Shown here: positions 18,126 through 27,050 of the stretch, one piece after another | How the letters are laid out: each line of letters starts with the position of its first letter | How positions within the stretch are numbered: position 1 is the stretch's first letter | Assembly: GCA_964523145.1 (NCBI GenBank) | Contig: CAZFYB010000005.1 | Location: 15,682-79,681, forward strand | Source: Microsaccharimonas sp964523145 | GTDB lineage: Bacteria > Patescibacteriota > Saccharimonadia > Saccharimonadales > Saccharimonadaceae | DNA length: 64,000 bases | Reading direction: 5' to 3' | Notes under the pieces: model-generated | What the model was told of the DNA's origin: nothing | Seen by the model: only the letters and a program-made list of their open reading frames with translations | Databases searched by the model: none | Translations under genes and position numbers: made by a program

Positions 18126-18237
18126 AAATACTCAGATTATTATACCTGATTGTGCTTACGATTTGAAGCATAAGTAATGTGTAAAAATTACACAAGTAGC
18201 GTTATAAGTAAGCCTAAGCTATAATGGATTCCAGTTC

Positions 18238-18846
18238 ATGGAAGCCTCCTTTTTCACTCGTCACCCCGTGCTTAAAGACCTGCTCAGCCTGGTCATTTTT
18301 GTTATATGCGTGGTTATCGGTACGATTATTATCAATACCTATATCTTTCGTAGTTTTAACGTGGTCGGGCCAAGTATGGAAGAAACCATGCACACCGGGG
18401 ACCGTTTAATCGTCAACCGCCTGCCTGTTACGCTTTCGCAAATTCAAGGTCAGTCATATATACCAGAGCGCGGCCAAATTATTGTATTTAAAAATCCCCA
18501 TTTTAACCGTGGTATCGAAGATGAATACATTGTAAAGCGAGTTATCGGCCTGCCCGGTGAACGCGTCACTATTCAAGACGGCCACTATGTGGTGTATAAC
18601 GAAGAATTTCCAAATGGGTTTAACCCGGATGATGAAAATAACGGCGAGCCCGGCGAAGTCACCAGTGGTGCAGCCGATCAAATCGTCCCCGAAGGTGAGT
18701 TATTTGTATCTGGTGACCATCGTGCAGGTAATTTCTCATTCGACTCTCGTAATGGCGACCAAGGTATGGGTACAATTCCCCTTTACGATATTGTCGGGCC
18801 AGTCGGCGTACGACTCTTCCCATTCAACCACATTCGTACGTTTTAG
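18238..18846 (+). CDS. lepB: Signal peptidase I
   Basis: A 202-residue membrane-anchored serine protease that removes Sec signal peptides. One membrane helix (about 15-38) precedes the catalytic Ser46 in GPSMEETMHTGD; the general base is Lys100 in YIVKRVIGLPGE, and the SGDHRAGNFSFDSR box follows. A TATAAT at 18220-18225 ends 12 nt before the ATG. It is divergent from the LCP gene and convergent with parB. Confidence 0.95.
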   Translation: MEASFFTRHPVLKDLLSLVIFVICVVIGTIIINTYIFRSFNVVGPSMEETMHTGDRLIVNRLPVTLSQIQGQSYIPERGQIIVFKNPHFNRGIEDEYIVKRVIGLPGERVTIQDGHYVVYNEEFPNGFNPDDENNGEPGEVTSGAADQIVPEGELFVSGDHRAGNFSFDSRNGDQGMGTIPLYDIVGPVGVRLFPFNHIRTF

Positions 18847-19743
18847 CTATTCGCCGAGGAGTTTTTGAATACGTTCAAGATCGTCGGTATTACCGAACTT
18901 AATCACAATACTTCCGGCACCCTTGCCGTTCACTCGAATAGCAACATCAGTTTTAAGGCGTTCACGAAGCGTTGCAATGCTTGCCTCGTGGTGCGATTCC
19001 ATAGGTTGTTTTGACGGTTCTTCGTCTTGTTGGCGAGCTTTCTTGATATTCACCATGTACTGCTCAACTTTACGCGCACTCCACTCTTCAGCGATAATGC
19101 GTGGTACGAGTTCAGCTATCAGTGACTCGTCTTGACCAATGAGTGGACGCGCTTGACCTTCGCGTAACTTACCTTCAGCAATCGCGACAATAACTTCTTT
19201 AGGAAGTTTTAATAAACGCATCGTGTTAATAACTGCCGATGGCGATTTATGCACTCTTTTGGCAATGGCTTCTGCCGATAAGTTGAACTGGTCACGAAGT
19301 TTAGCGTAAGCCGTAGCCGTTTCAATAGTATTAAGGTCGCGGCGCTGGATATTCTCAATAAGTGAAACTTCAAGCTGGTGCTGACCGCTCATGGTACGAA
19401 CAACTACGGGGATTTCCGTTAGCCCTGCCAGTTTCGAGGCACGAAAACGCCGCTCACCAGCAACTATCTCAAAGCCATCACCTTTTGCCGTTACGACAAT
19501 TGGTTGAATCACCCCATGCTCGCGGATAGAATCGGCCAACTCTTCAAGTGCCTCTTTATCGAAGCTGCGGCGTGGTTGATCGGGGTTTGCCTGTAGTTTG
19601 CTGAGTGGTAACGTTTTTTGCTCACTAATTTTTTGATCTTGGCTGGCCGTTGGGTCAAATGTGTCATCAAGCAGATCGGTAGGAATAAGCGACTCGAAGC
19701 CGCGCCCTAATCCTCTGCCTAATCCTTTTTTAGCCGCACTCAT
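18847..19743 (-). CDS. parB: Chromosome partitioning protein ParB
   Basis: A 298-residue ParB/Spo0J protein. The ParB N-terminal CTPase domain (about 38-130) contains GERRFRASKLAGL, a central helix-turn-helix (about 140-200) covers parS binding, and the C-terminal segment (245-298) would dimerise. With ParA it moves the replication origin. Its start overlaps the parA stop by 4 nt. No convincing parS site was found in the window. Confidence 0.95.
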   Translation of the reverse strand: MSAAKKGLGRGLGRGFESLIPTDLLDDTFDPTASQDQKISEQKTLPLSKLQANPDQPRRSFDKEALEELADSIREHGVIQPIVVTAKGDGFEIVAGERRFRASKLAGLTEIPVVVRTMSGQHQLEVSLIENIQRRDLNTIETATAYAKLRDQFNLSAEAIAKRVHKSPSAVINTMRLLKLPKEVIVAIAEGKLREGQARPLIGQDESLIAELVPRIIAEEWSARKVEQYMVNIKKARQQDEEPSKQPMESHHEASIATLRERLKTDVAIRVNGKGAGSIVIKFGNTDDLERIQKLLGE

Positions 19744-20513
19744 ACTGCCGCCTCTACACGGGTAATAACTTCTTTAGCGAGTGCTTTGTACGCCCGTGAA
19801 CCCTTACTAAACTTATCGTAGACACCAATGGGAATGCCATGGCTCGGCGCTTCAGCCAGGCGAATATTACGAGGGATGGTAGATTCGAACACCTTACCTG
19901 GGAAGTGGCGCTTAATCTCGGCGTGCACTTGGTTACTGAGGCTCGTACGGCTATCAAGCATTGTTGGCAGTACCCCTAATAGTTCAAGGCCAGGGTTCAT
20001 ACCTTTACGCACCAGTTTCATGGTTTCGAGCAGTTGCCCTAATCCTTCTAGAGCGTAAAATTCGGCTTGTACTGGCAATAATACGTACTTTGCCGCAATA
20101 AGGCCATTCACCGTCAGCAAACTTAAGCTTGGCGGGCTATCGATAATCACGTAGTCGTAGGCAATACCGGTTGAATCGATTGCGAGTTTTAAGCGTGAAA
20201 ACCTTTTTTCAGTTTGCGCTAGCTCTACTTCGGTATTTGCCAAAATAGAGGTTGTTGGCGCAATCCATAAGTTTTTATGTTCGGTGGGGATAATAACTTG
20301 TTCAAGCGTGGCTCGAGCCGTAATAACGTCTACCACCGTAGCTTTGAGCTCTGTTTTATCAATACCGAGGCCACTGGTTGCATTACCTTGAGGGTCAAAA
20401 TCAACTAAAAGCGTCTTTTTACCCGCTTTTGCCAAAAAGTAGGCCAAGTTAATGGAAGTGGTCGTTTTCCCCACTCCTCCCTTTTGGTTGGTTACGGCAA
20501 TAACAGTCGTCAT
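19740..20513 (-). CDS. parA: Chromosome partitioning ATPase ParA
   Basis: A 257-residue Soj/ParA Walker-type ATPase. The deviant Walker A KGGVGKTTT starts at residue 11, DFDPQGNATSGLG follows, and Walker B is IIDSPPSLSLL. It binds DNA non-specifically and works with ParB. First gene of parAB; a minus-strand TATAAT about 40 nt upstream and a GAGGG site give it a normal leader. Confidence 0.96.
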   Translation of the reverse strand: MTTVIAVTNQKGGVGKTTTSINLAYFLAKAGKKTLLVDFDPQGNATSGLGIDKTELKATVVDVITARATLEQVIIPTEHKNLWIAPTTSILANTEVELAQTEKRFSRLKLAIDSTGIAYDYVIIDSPPSLSLLTVNGLIAAKYVLLPVQAEFYALEGLGQLLETMKLVRKGMNPGLELLGVLPTMLDSRTSLSNQVHAEIKRHFPGKVFESTIPRNIRLAEAPSHGIPIGVYDKFSKGSRAYKALAKEVITRVEAAV

Positions 20514-20577
20514 AGAATCTAGAAATACCCTCTGTTCATTACCTGTAATTATAGCATGAGCGGCGAATGTGCGGTAT

Positions 20578-20609
20578 AAAAAAGAAACCCTTGTAAGGGT
20601 TCCTTTTTA
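20578..20609 (-). terminator. rplU terminator
   Basis: AACCCTT and AAGGGTT form a short stem with a 2-nt gap, flanked by T runs on the minus strand. It lies just past the rplU stop. Confidence 0.75.
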
Positions 20610-20622
20610 TTGTTGGCTCAGA

Positions 20623-20931
20623 CTACTTGATTGAGGTAATTTCAATCTTTGAATACTTTTGGCGGTGGCCGTTCACTTTGTGAACTCGCTTTTTCGCCTT
20701 GTATCGGATGACCTTGATTTTGTCACCCTTAATTTCGTCTTCGACTACCTTTGCGGTAATCTTCACATCTTTGACCGTTGGAGCGCCGATAGAGATATTC
20801 TCGCCATCAATTACCAACAGTGCGTCAAGTGTGAGCTCTTTAGTTCCTTCCGGGAGGAGGTCCACCAGGAGGGTCTCTTTTTCGGCAACAATAAATTGTT
20901 TTCCGCCGATCTTAACGACTGCTTTTGTCAT
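20623..20931 (-). CDS. rplU: 50S ribosomal protein L21
   Basis: A 102-residue L21. The start VKIGGKQFIVAEKET and the C-terminal YKAKKRVHKVNGHRQKYS block are family hallmarks. rpmA (L27) usually follows rplU but does not here; the gene is followed by a terminator. An AAAGGAAATGT site lies before the ATG. Confidence 0.96.
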   Translation of the reverse strand: MTKAVVKIGGKQFIVAEKETLLVDLLPEGTKELTLDALLVIDGENISIGAPTVKDVKITAKVVEDEIKGDKIKVIRYKAKKRVHKVNGHRQKYSKIEITSIK

Positions 20932-20963
20932 ACATTTCCTTTGTTATTAACAATCAGTATGTA

Positions 20964-20992
20964 ATTGTAACAGAGATGGAGTAGATTGTAAA
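20964..20992 (-). promoter_or_regulatory. rplU promoter
   Basis: TTTACA, a 17-bp spacer and TACAAT on the minus strand, giving a leader of about 30 nt. Confidence 0.75.
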
Positions 20993-20994
20993 GG

Positions 20995-21945
20995 TTAGAT
21001 CTGTCCACCACCAGTAGCAACGATCACTAACGCGCCAAGCGCCAGCATACCCCAAAATGTGTACATTCCATGGTGCAATTTCCAGCTTCGCTGCCACGTT
21101 TTCGGGAGCTTGTCGCGGTAATGATGAGCGGCAGCACCTACAATTGCAACAACAGCAAATAATCCTAGTATGAGTATCGTTACAGGGCTCAACGATTGAA
21201 CCGCGCTCCCAAAGTACGTTAACGGATTACTTCCCTCACCTGATACGGTCGAGCCAGTAAATGTTGGCGATGCAGCAGTTGCCCCTTGAGTCGCAGCTAC
21301 AGTTACTGGTGATCCATAAAACGCTACCACCAGCACCGTATCGCGGCCCTCAAGTGTTCCTTCAACTACCGCAAACCCTACTTCGCTATATTTTCCATTC
21401 AGCACATTCTCGCGGTGTGTTGGTGAATTCATCCAGGCAGCAACCGTTGCATCGGCCGTTGGGTAATTTTTTGCAAGGTTCTCGCCCGCAACACTATAGT
21501 TATACCCGGCATCACCAAGCCATTTCCAGGGGTGTACACCAGTTGGTGAGGTATGCGCCCAATAATTGTTGGTAAACATGTCCTGCGCCTTTAGAAAGGC
21601 TGCTTGAGCGAGTTGATCGTTCAATGTAAGTGCCGCTACGCCTTGCTTGCTTCGCTCCCCATTCGTATCGGCCAATAGCTCAACAGTATCGATATCCGAA
21701 ACACGGCCAAGGATCTCGAAATGACCAGTGGTTGCGAACCCGTATATCACCTGAGCGAGCAGGGCGATCGCCAGAACAACAGTCACACCAGACAGGCGCG
21801 ATAGATGCGGTCGGTAGTCGTTTGCCTTGTGTGGCACAAGTGCACGTTTTGTGTGACGCCGTACTTTTGCCACCAGCGAAGTAGGCTTCGCTTTAACTGA
21901 ACGAGCCACAACAGATTTTTTTACTTGTTTCTTTTTAGTGGTCAC
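20995..21945 (-). CDS. CAP (SCP/PR1-like) domain membrane protein
   Basis: A 316-residue protein. A Lys/Arg-rich N-terminus is followed by a membrane helix (about 55-72). The CAP domain (about 85-205) includes NNYWAHTSPTGVHPW, AGENLAKNY and WMNSPTHRENVLNGKYSEVGFAV, with the His and Glu pocket residues. Two more helices lie near 245-265 and 295-312. Bacterial CAP proteins are extracytoplasmic and of varied function. Translation starts at GTG; TATACT ends 10 nt before it, so the message is probably leaderless. Confidence 0.9.
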   Translation of the reverse strand: MTTKKKQVKKSVVARSVKAKPTSLVAKVRRHTKRALVPHKANDYRPHLSRLSGVTVVLAIALLAQVIYGFATTGHFEILGRVSDIDTVELLADTNGERSKQGVAALTLNDQLAQAAFLKAQDMFTNNYWAHTSPTGVHPWKWLGDAGYNYSVAGENLAKNYPTADATVAAWMNSPTHRENVLNGKYSEVGFAVVEGTLEGRDTVLVVAFYGSPVTVAATQGATAASPTFTGSTVSGEGSNPLTYFGSAVQSLSPVTILILGLFAVVAIVGAAAHHYRDKLPKTWQRSWKLHHGMYTFWGMLALGALVIVATGGGQI

Positions 21946-21963
21946 GGTTGCCTACAGTATACC

Positions 21964-21995
21964 AAAAAGCCCTCACAAGCGTAAGGGCTTTATAG
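21964..21995 (-). terminator. Terminator of the large surface-protein gene
   Basis: AAAGCCCT and AGGGCTTT flank a 10-nt loop, with a T run on the minus strand. Confidence 0.8.
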
Positions 21996-22009
21996 TTTAT
22001 AGCAAATTA

Positions 22010-24640
22010 TTAACTATCTTCGCGGCGGTTACGCGCAGCGGCGATAATCCACCAAGCAAGCGCTGCAAGTCCGGCGATAATCACAATCCACCAGTACCAA
22101 GCAAGTCCCATCCAGCGACCGTTGTTCTCATCGCTATTTACGGCTTGAGCAAGGGTGTCTTCGGTGGTGGCACCGGCTACATCTTCGGCAGTAGCACTTT
22201 CGTCAGTACTTTCACCAAGTACAGCCACGTTTGTAAATCCAGGACCAACTATTGTTGGCGTTGCAGCAACAGCTGTTGTCTGTGGACCAGTTCCGTTTGC
22301 GCCATCAGCAGTTGTGTTCGTACCTTCTACTTCTTCGCCTGAGTTATCAACGAAGCTTGTGTAAGTAAAACTAAATGTACGTGTCGTTACGTTACCTACT
22401 GCATCAGTCACGGTAAGGTCAAATTCGTAAGTGCCGTCTTGCAACACCGTAAAGTCAGGCTCAAGTACATTTGCATCAGAAATCTCAACACCATCAAGGT
22501 CTCCACTGGTTTGAGTCCATTCAGGAATTCCAGCCCCTGCATCTACTTCTGGAGTTATAACATTACCGAATGTAGTGTAGTTAAGAATCTCCACTTCAGG
22601 TGCCGTGTTGTCTACCGTAAAGCTAAAGTATTTTACCGAATTGGCAGTATCAAGGTTACCTGCGGCATCCCGCGCAGCAAGTCGAATCTGGTATACGCCA
22701 TCATCAAGAAGTGTCGTGTCGAGCGATCGTGAAATTGAAGCAGCTGCACCGCTCACGTTCGTTTGGCCACCTGTTGTCCAACCACCTGCAACCGCTTCGC
22801 GATCGCTACTATGTGGAGCACCATCGCTTAAATCAACTCCGTCTTTATAGAGTGATAGATTGTAGTGACCAAATCGCACGTTATCTGAAACTGAACCAGT
22901 GACTGTTACAGTTCCTCTTACCACTGTCGGTAATGAGTTGAGTATTACTTCAGGTGCAGCAGTATCGAAGTCAAAGGTTATTGTTGAAGAATTTCCGGCT
23001 GTATCTCGTACGGTTACAGTATTTTGCCCCTGGAGTATATGCGCCGGGTTAATGTTAGACCAGTTGAGGTCAGCCCACGTACCAGTGCGGTTGTATAGGT
23101 TACCGTTAACATCAACTTCTTTAAGGTTACCGTTAACATCATGTAGCTTAAAGCTAATGTACGTGAATGGATTTGAGGCAGATGATCCGTCAACCATTGA
23201 TGTACTAGTGCTCTTGATAGTAACGCTAGGAATGTTGTTATCGATAGTAAAGAAGTGGTAGCTGGTGTTTGAATTTCCAGTTGCATCGCTTGATACAATC
23301 TTTAGGCCATACTTTCCACTTAGCGCAGAAGTGTTAAAGACGAGCTTAGGTGAAGCACCGTAACGTACGTTGCCTGCTCCATTAGTATTGTCCTTAACCC
23401 AGTTTCCATATGAGCCATCCCAGTTAGCTTTAAATAGCTCGATGTAAGCGCCTTGTGGAGCACTACCTTCATCAGATAGAGTTGCCTGGAAAGTGGTTGG
23501 GTTAGCGCCAGGGATCAATACAGCTGAGCTTGATGCAGTGTTTTCAGGCAATTCTACTCCATTAGCATTAACCGTATTCGTAGGACCAGTCGAATCAAAG
23601 TTTAGTGTTACAGGACTAGACCATTCGGACGATAAACCTGTCGTTGTATTAAGAGCTTTCACGCGATACGTATATGAACCATCTCCGTAAATCGAGAACT
23701 CACCTTGCGCTGGTACGTTATTTTTTACAAGCCAAGTATTGTTGAAATTATTCGATACTTGCTTTGTGCCACCTGGGTAAATAATTTCAGTAATATACTT
23801 AGCGCCACTAACAGCATCAAAGTTTAGCGCTACGTTACCCGTAATGAAACTTGGACCTACAGTAGTTCCACTTGCAATCACCGCCGATCCACGGTTTATG
23901 CGAATATTCTGAGGTGTTTCTGGTGCGTATCGCCCAGCTTCGATATTACTCCAACGAACAGCGTAGTCATTTGTTCCAAAGTTATAATTATTTAAAATTA
24001 TTCGGCGGAAGTCGACAGTTGGCTCAGTAGCACTGGTACCTACTAAGGAATCATTCACATATACATCAGTTTTTGTCGAATCAAGTTTATTGATTGCTAA
24101 TTCAATCGTATTCCAGCCAATAGTTGCTGAAGTTACGTCAATATCGCGCCATCCTCCTGGGTTACTGTCCCAGATACGCCAGTTAGTAGAAGATGTGGCG
24201 GTGTTATACTCCAGGATTGGATACGAGCTAATGGCACCAGAAGTTTCGTGACCAACTCCCCAAAATCCTGCACGTACATTTTCAGGCCAAGTTGGGTCGA
24301 TATATAAATCAGCCTTTAGGGTTTGTGTACCGTTAGCAACTGTTTTCGCAATACCTTCATATTGATAAAAAGTAGAAGGAGCATCACTAGGCGCATCAAC
24401 ACCTATAGAAAGCGTTTGACGTCCATCGAAAGACTCAGAACCATATCCTCCTGAAGGTGTCGTACGATCAACCGTCCAACCGGCAGCAGGATCTACGGTT
24501 GTATAGCCAGTACCAGCTACCGCTCCAACCTCTTGTGACAAAATAAACGGCACCGCGGCCGTCAAAGTACTTACTGCTAATACGAATGCAAGGCTAAAAA
24601 GTCCGACTCGTTTATATACTGAAATCAATGTTTGCTTCAT
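22010..24640 (-). CDS. Large surface protein with Ig-like repeats and AWYWW anchor
   Basis: An 876-residue secreted protein. A signal peptide covers about 1-40. Residues 45-225 look like a concanavalin/LamG-type domain (DAPSTFYQYEGIAKTV, WRIWDSNPGGWRDID). From about 235 several Ig-like or fibronectin-like repeats follow, with recurring DTAGNSS, DAAGNLD and DAVGNVT turns. A Thr/Ala-rich linker (about 740-845) leads to the C-terminal GLAWYWW, a membrane helix and a basic tail RNRR. This suggests a cell-surface adhesin. The start at MKQTLIS was chosen because AGGAG sits 8 nt upstream; a GTG 9 nt earlier has no space for a ribosome site. Confidence 0.88.
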   Translation of the reverse strand: MKQTLISVYKRVGLFSLAFVLAVSTLTAAVPFILSQEVGAVAGTGYTTVDPAAGWTVDRTTPSGGYGSESFDGRQTLSIGVDAPSDAPSTFYQYEGIAKTVANGTQTLKADLYIDPTWPENVRAGFWGVGHETSGAISSYPILEYNTATSSTNWRIWDSNPGGWRDIDVTSATIGWNTIELAINKLDSTKTDVYVNDSLVGTSATEPTVDFRRIILNNYNFGTNDYAVRWSNIEAGRYAPETPQNIRINRGSAVIASGTTVGPSFITGNVALNFDAVSGAKYITEIIYPGGTKQVSNNFNNTWLVKNNVPAQGEFSIYGDGSYTYRVKALNTTTGLSSEWSSPVTLNFDSTGPTNTVNANGVELPENTASSSAVLIPGANPTTFQATLSDEGSAPQGAYIELFKANWDGSYGNWVKDNTNGAGNVRYGASPKLVFNTSALSGKYGLKIVSSDATGNSNTSYHFFTIDNNIPSVTIKSTSTSMVDGSSASNPFTYISFKLHDVNGNLKEVDVNGNLYNRTGTWADLNWSNINPAHILQGQNTVTVRDTAGNSSTITFDFDTAAPEVILNSLPTVVRGTVTVTGSVSDNVRFGHYNLSLYKDGVDLSDGAPHSSDREAVAGGWTTGGQTNVSGAAASISRSLDTTLLDDGVYQIRLAARDAAGNLDTANSVKYFSFTVDNTAPEVEILNYTTFGNVITPEVDAGAGIPEWTQTSGDLDGVEISDANVLEPDFTVLQDGTYEFDLTVTDAVGNVTTRTFSFTYTSFVDNSGEEVEGTNTTADGANGTGPQTTAVAATPTIVGPGFTNVAVLGESTDESATAEDVAGATTEDTLAQAVNSDENNGRWMGLAWYWWIVIIAGLAALAWWIIAAARNRREDS

Positions 24641-24747
24641 CTGACACACTCCTACTTATGAAAAAGCAGTCGTCCACCTCGACTGTTTACTCGCAGTTTT
24701 AAATTGTTAATACAAATCTCAACTTTGTATTTTTCTTAACTTTACCA

Positions 24748-25380
24748 CTATTGCTTGTTTCGGGCAATACTGAAAAGATTCTTAAAATTCTGCTTTTTAC
24801 CCCATACGAAAAGGGTTACTAAAGTCACTAATCCCAGTACCCACCAATACCAGGCGACTGTTAATATGCGCCACCCCTCGCCACTTTTTTCAATTGGCGC
24901 AGTAGCTATTGTCGCCGCTCCTTTCACCGAACCCGTTGAGAGATAGATATATGCCGCGTAGTCGTTATTAGTAAGTTGCACAGGTAAACGATGAGTTGCA
25001 TTCGGTAATGTTGTTATTGGTTCAAGTGCAGCTACGGTTGTATCGATTGGAGTAGTTTGTATAGTCGGCATTTCTACAGACTGAGATTCAGGTTGTGGCG
25101 CCGTAGCACTCGGTGCCTCACTTTGATTCGCCTGCAAAGGCTGAGCAGGTTGCACCGGCGTAGGCGTAGGCTCGGGCGAAGTTTGAGGTGTAGGCGCTGT
25201 TCGGCAATCTGTACCCGTAAGCAACCCTACCGTACAGCGAAGGGTGCTATATAAAAAACCCTCGGCACTAGCTGGCCGAGAATATGTTGTTGAGACAAGT
25301 AAAGATACGCTAAGGACGCTTAGCAAAAATATTCCTATTTTTGCACCTCGCAGGTGTGATTGCCCCAATCGTTGCTCCAC
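24748..25380 (-). CDS. Small surface protein with the same AWYWW C-terminal signal
   Basis: A 210-residue secreted protein. A signal-anchor helix (about 12-33) is followed by a short Cys pair, a Pro/Thr/Gln-rich linker (about 60-105), a small beta-like part and a C-terminus with TVAWYWW, a hydrophobic helix and the basic GKKQNFK tail. The last segment closely parallels that of the next gene downstream. The GTG at 25380 was chosen because GGGGAGGG lies just upstream; a GTG 15 nt earlier is possible. Family unknown. Confidence 0.75.
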   Translation of the reverse strand: MEQRLGQSHLRGAKIGIFLLSVLSVSLLVSTTYSRPASAEGFLYSTLRCTVGLLTGTDCRTAPTPQTSPEPTPTPVQPAQPLQANQSEAPSATAPQPESQSVEMPTIQTTPIDTTVAALEPITTLPNATHRLPVQLTNNDYAAYIYLSTGSVKGAATIATAPIEKSGEGWRILTVAWYWWVLGLVTLVTLFVWGKKQNFKNLFSIARNKQ

Positions 25381-25439
25381 TTGTGCCCTCCCCACTGAAC
25401 ACGCCGTATAATGAACGTACTTATATTATAGCACGAGCG

Positions 25440-25838
25440 TTATCGGGGTTTGTACTGGTGATCAAACCCTTCTAAATGGTCAATTCGGTCATGATCGAGC
25501 CCATAGTAATGCGCAATTTCGTGCCAAAGTGTTCGCTTAATTTGTTCATAAAATTCTTCAGGCGTATTTGAAACTATGCCAATGGGGATTTTAAACAGCG
25601 TAATTTTATCGGGCAGCACAAAAGTATACCCAGCTCCCCGCTGAGTTAAGGGAATACCCTCATACAGTCCAAGCAGTAGTCCGCCTTCATGTACGTGAGA
25701 TTTTTCAGCTTGATGCTGATCTGGCTGATCGGCATACACAATAACAACATTATCTAAGCCGGTAATATATTCTTGCGGCAGCTCATCCATTGCCTTAGAA
25801 ATCAGGCGGTCAAATTCTTCATCAGTTACAGTAATCAC
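25440..25838 (-). CDS. Zincin-like metallopeptidase family protein
   Basis: A 132-residue protein like the bacterial metallopeptidase family PF06262. The zinc motif HEIAHYYGLDHDRI near residue 109 is clear, and the N-terminal EEFDRLISKAMDELP is typical of the family. It is cytoplasmic with no signal peptide. The start is taken as GTG at 25838, because a TATACT hexamer ends 7 nt before it and the coding similarity begins there. That hexamer lies between this start and the stop of the preceding acidic gene. The in vivo activity of the family is uncertain. Confidence 0.85.
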   Translation of the reverse strand: MITVTDEEFDRLISKAMDELPQEYITGLDNVVIVYADQPDQHQAEKSHVHEGGLLLGLYEGIPLTQRGAGYTFVLPDKITLFKIPIGIVSNTPEEFYEQIKRTLWHEIAHYYGLDHDRIDHLEGFDHQYKPR

Positions 25839-25851
25839 TATACTTAGTATA

Positions 25852-26061
25852 CTACTGATTTTCAGTTTGAGTACTGGATTCTTCTTCGGCACCGGTGTGG
25901 TACTCTTCAAGAATATGTGTCCATGCCGCTTGCAGCTCTTCGCCGTCAGGGTCATTCGTTAAGCTAATAGTGTCATCGTGCTTAAAGTCATCAAGCTCGC
26001 TAATACTGCCATCATCTTGTGGGTCAATTGGTTGGAGTTCTAAATATTCGTATACAGACAT
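25852..26061 (-). CDS. Hypothetical small acidic protein
   Basis: A 69-residue, strongly acidic protein (many Asp/Glu, C-terminal EEESSTQTENQ). No family recognised. It lies 13 nt upstream of the metallopeptidase gene and may be cotranscribed with it. Length and context make it plausible but not certain. Confidence 0.55.
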   Translation of the reverse strand: MSVYEYLELQPIDPQDDGSISELDDFKHDDTISLTNDPDGEELQAAWTHILEEYHTGAEEESSTQTENQ

Positions 26062-26148
26062 AATTTTTGTGTTTAACTTTTACTTTTTCTATTTAAGCAT
26101 AATCACCATTAAAAGTCAATGGCTTGGTGTTTTCCAGGAAAAGGAAAA

Positions 26149-26172
26149 CCCCGGCTATTGCTAGCCGGGGGA
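26149..26172 (-). terminator. Terminator of the J-domain-like operon
   Basis: CCCCGGCTA and TAGCCGGGG form a perfect 9-bp stem with a 4-nt loop. On the minus strand it is followed by TTTTCC repeats. Confidence 0.88.
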
Positions 26173-26182
26173 TCCCCTACTT

Positions 26183-27049
26183 CTAAGTCGGAGAATTCTG
26201 CGCCAATGGCGCGGAACTCTGAATCGAACCGATACGAGCCAGATGGCCACTGTGCCTGTTTCGCACAACAACCTCCGATCCTTGGCTGAGTCGCGGTGTG
26301 AGCTTTGGCAAATACCAAGCTTCAGACGGTGCCGTCCAAGCGGGTGCTTGGGTGATCCCCGAAAACCCTTCCCCGAGCTCCGAAAATTCACCCTCCACAA
26401 CCACGTCATCCTGTAGCCCTTCGTGACGAAGTGCGCCAGAAGGCAAGAAGCCAACCACGTCTACCCTCCCCATCATCTGGGGATTATGGATATAACGAGT
26501 CAACTTCAGCGACATATTCAAGAACATCTCGCTCCAGCGGCCGTTGCGATACGATGGTGCCTCGGATTGCTCCGGAAGCATATCGATCTCGCCAGCTGCA
26601 AGGCTCAAGAATGCCCTATCGTGCGTCACAACATCCAGAATGGTCCGCGAGGACTCGAACTGGAGGATGAAACTGGTCGGTACCTTGATGCCGAGGACTT
26701 GAAACTGGTCGATGTTCTCGAGCAGCGACAGTAGCGCCGACAGGCTGTCGCGTTCGCGCCTTCGTTCCAGCTCTGCCTGAACGTTCCGCTGAAAACGGGC
26801 ACGATCAGACTGCTTGGTTTGGCGTTCGATGGCCAAAGCCAATCCATCCCGATGCCGCAAATCTTGTATGGCATCAGTGAATGGTTGTAGCATCTCGGCG
26901 GCTTCAGGATTCACATCGGGGTGATACAGCCGTGCGATCGCCCGATAGTACCCTTCGGCAAGCTTCAGGATGTTGTCCGAAGAACCGGCGGAGCGTTCGC
27001 GCTCTACCAGTTCTGCGGGGACCCCGAGAACTTCGAGAGAACTTTGCAT
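26183..27049 (-). CDS. Hypothetical protein with J-domain-like N-terminus
   Basis: A 288-residue protein. Residues 25-65 contain YYRAIARLYHPDVNP with the HPD tripeptide at 43-45, as in helix II/III of DnaJ domains; the rest of the J-domain is short or diverged. Residues 70-110 are highly charged and likely helical; the C-terminal half is not recognised. The ATG at 27049 follows AAAGGAG and sits one base past the upstream stop, so the two genes are coupled. Codon use is richer in G+C than the chromosomal neighbours. A DnaK partner role is inference only. Confidence 0.7.
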   Translation of the reverse strand: MQSSLEVLGVPAELVERERSAGSSDNILKLAEGYYRAIARLYHPDVNPEAAEMLQPFTDAIQDLRHRDGLALAIERQTKQSDRARFQRNVQAELERRRERDSLSALLSLLENIDQFQVLGIKVPTSFILQFESSRTILDVVTHDRAFLSLAAGEIDMLPEQSEAPSYRNGRWSEMFLNMSLKLTRYIHNPQMMGRVDVVGFLPSGALRHEGLQDDVVVEGEFSELGEGFSGITQAPAWTAPSEAWYLPKLTPRLSQGSEVVVRNRHSGHLARIGSIQSSAPLAQNSPT

Positions 27050-27050
27050 A

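Noticed and set aside
18847..20513. parS sites near parAB
   Set aside because: I looked for TGTTTCACGTGAAACA-like 16-mers. Only partial CACGTG cores were seen, such as TCACGTGAACC near 54094 inside the S1-like gene, and no full palindrome.
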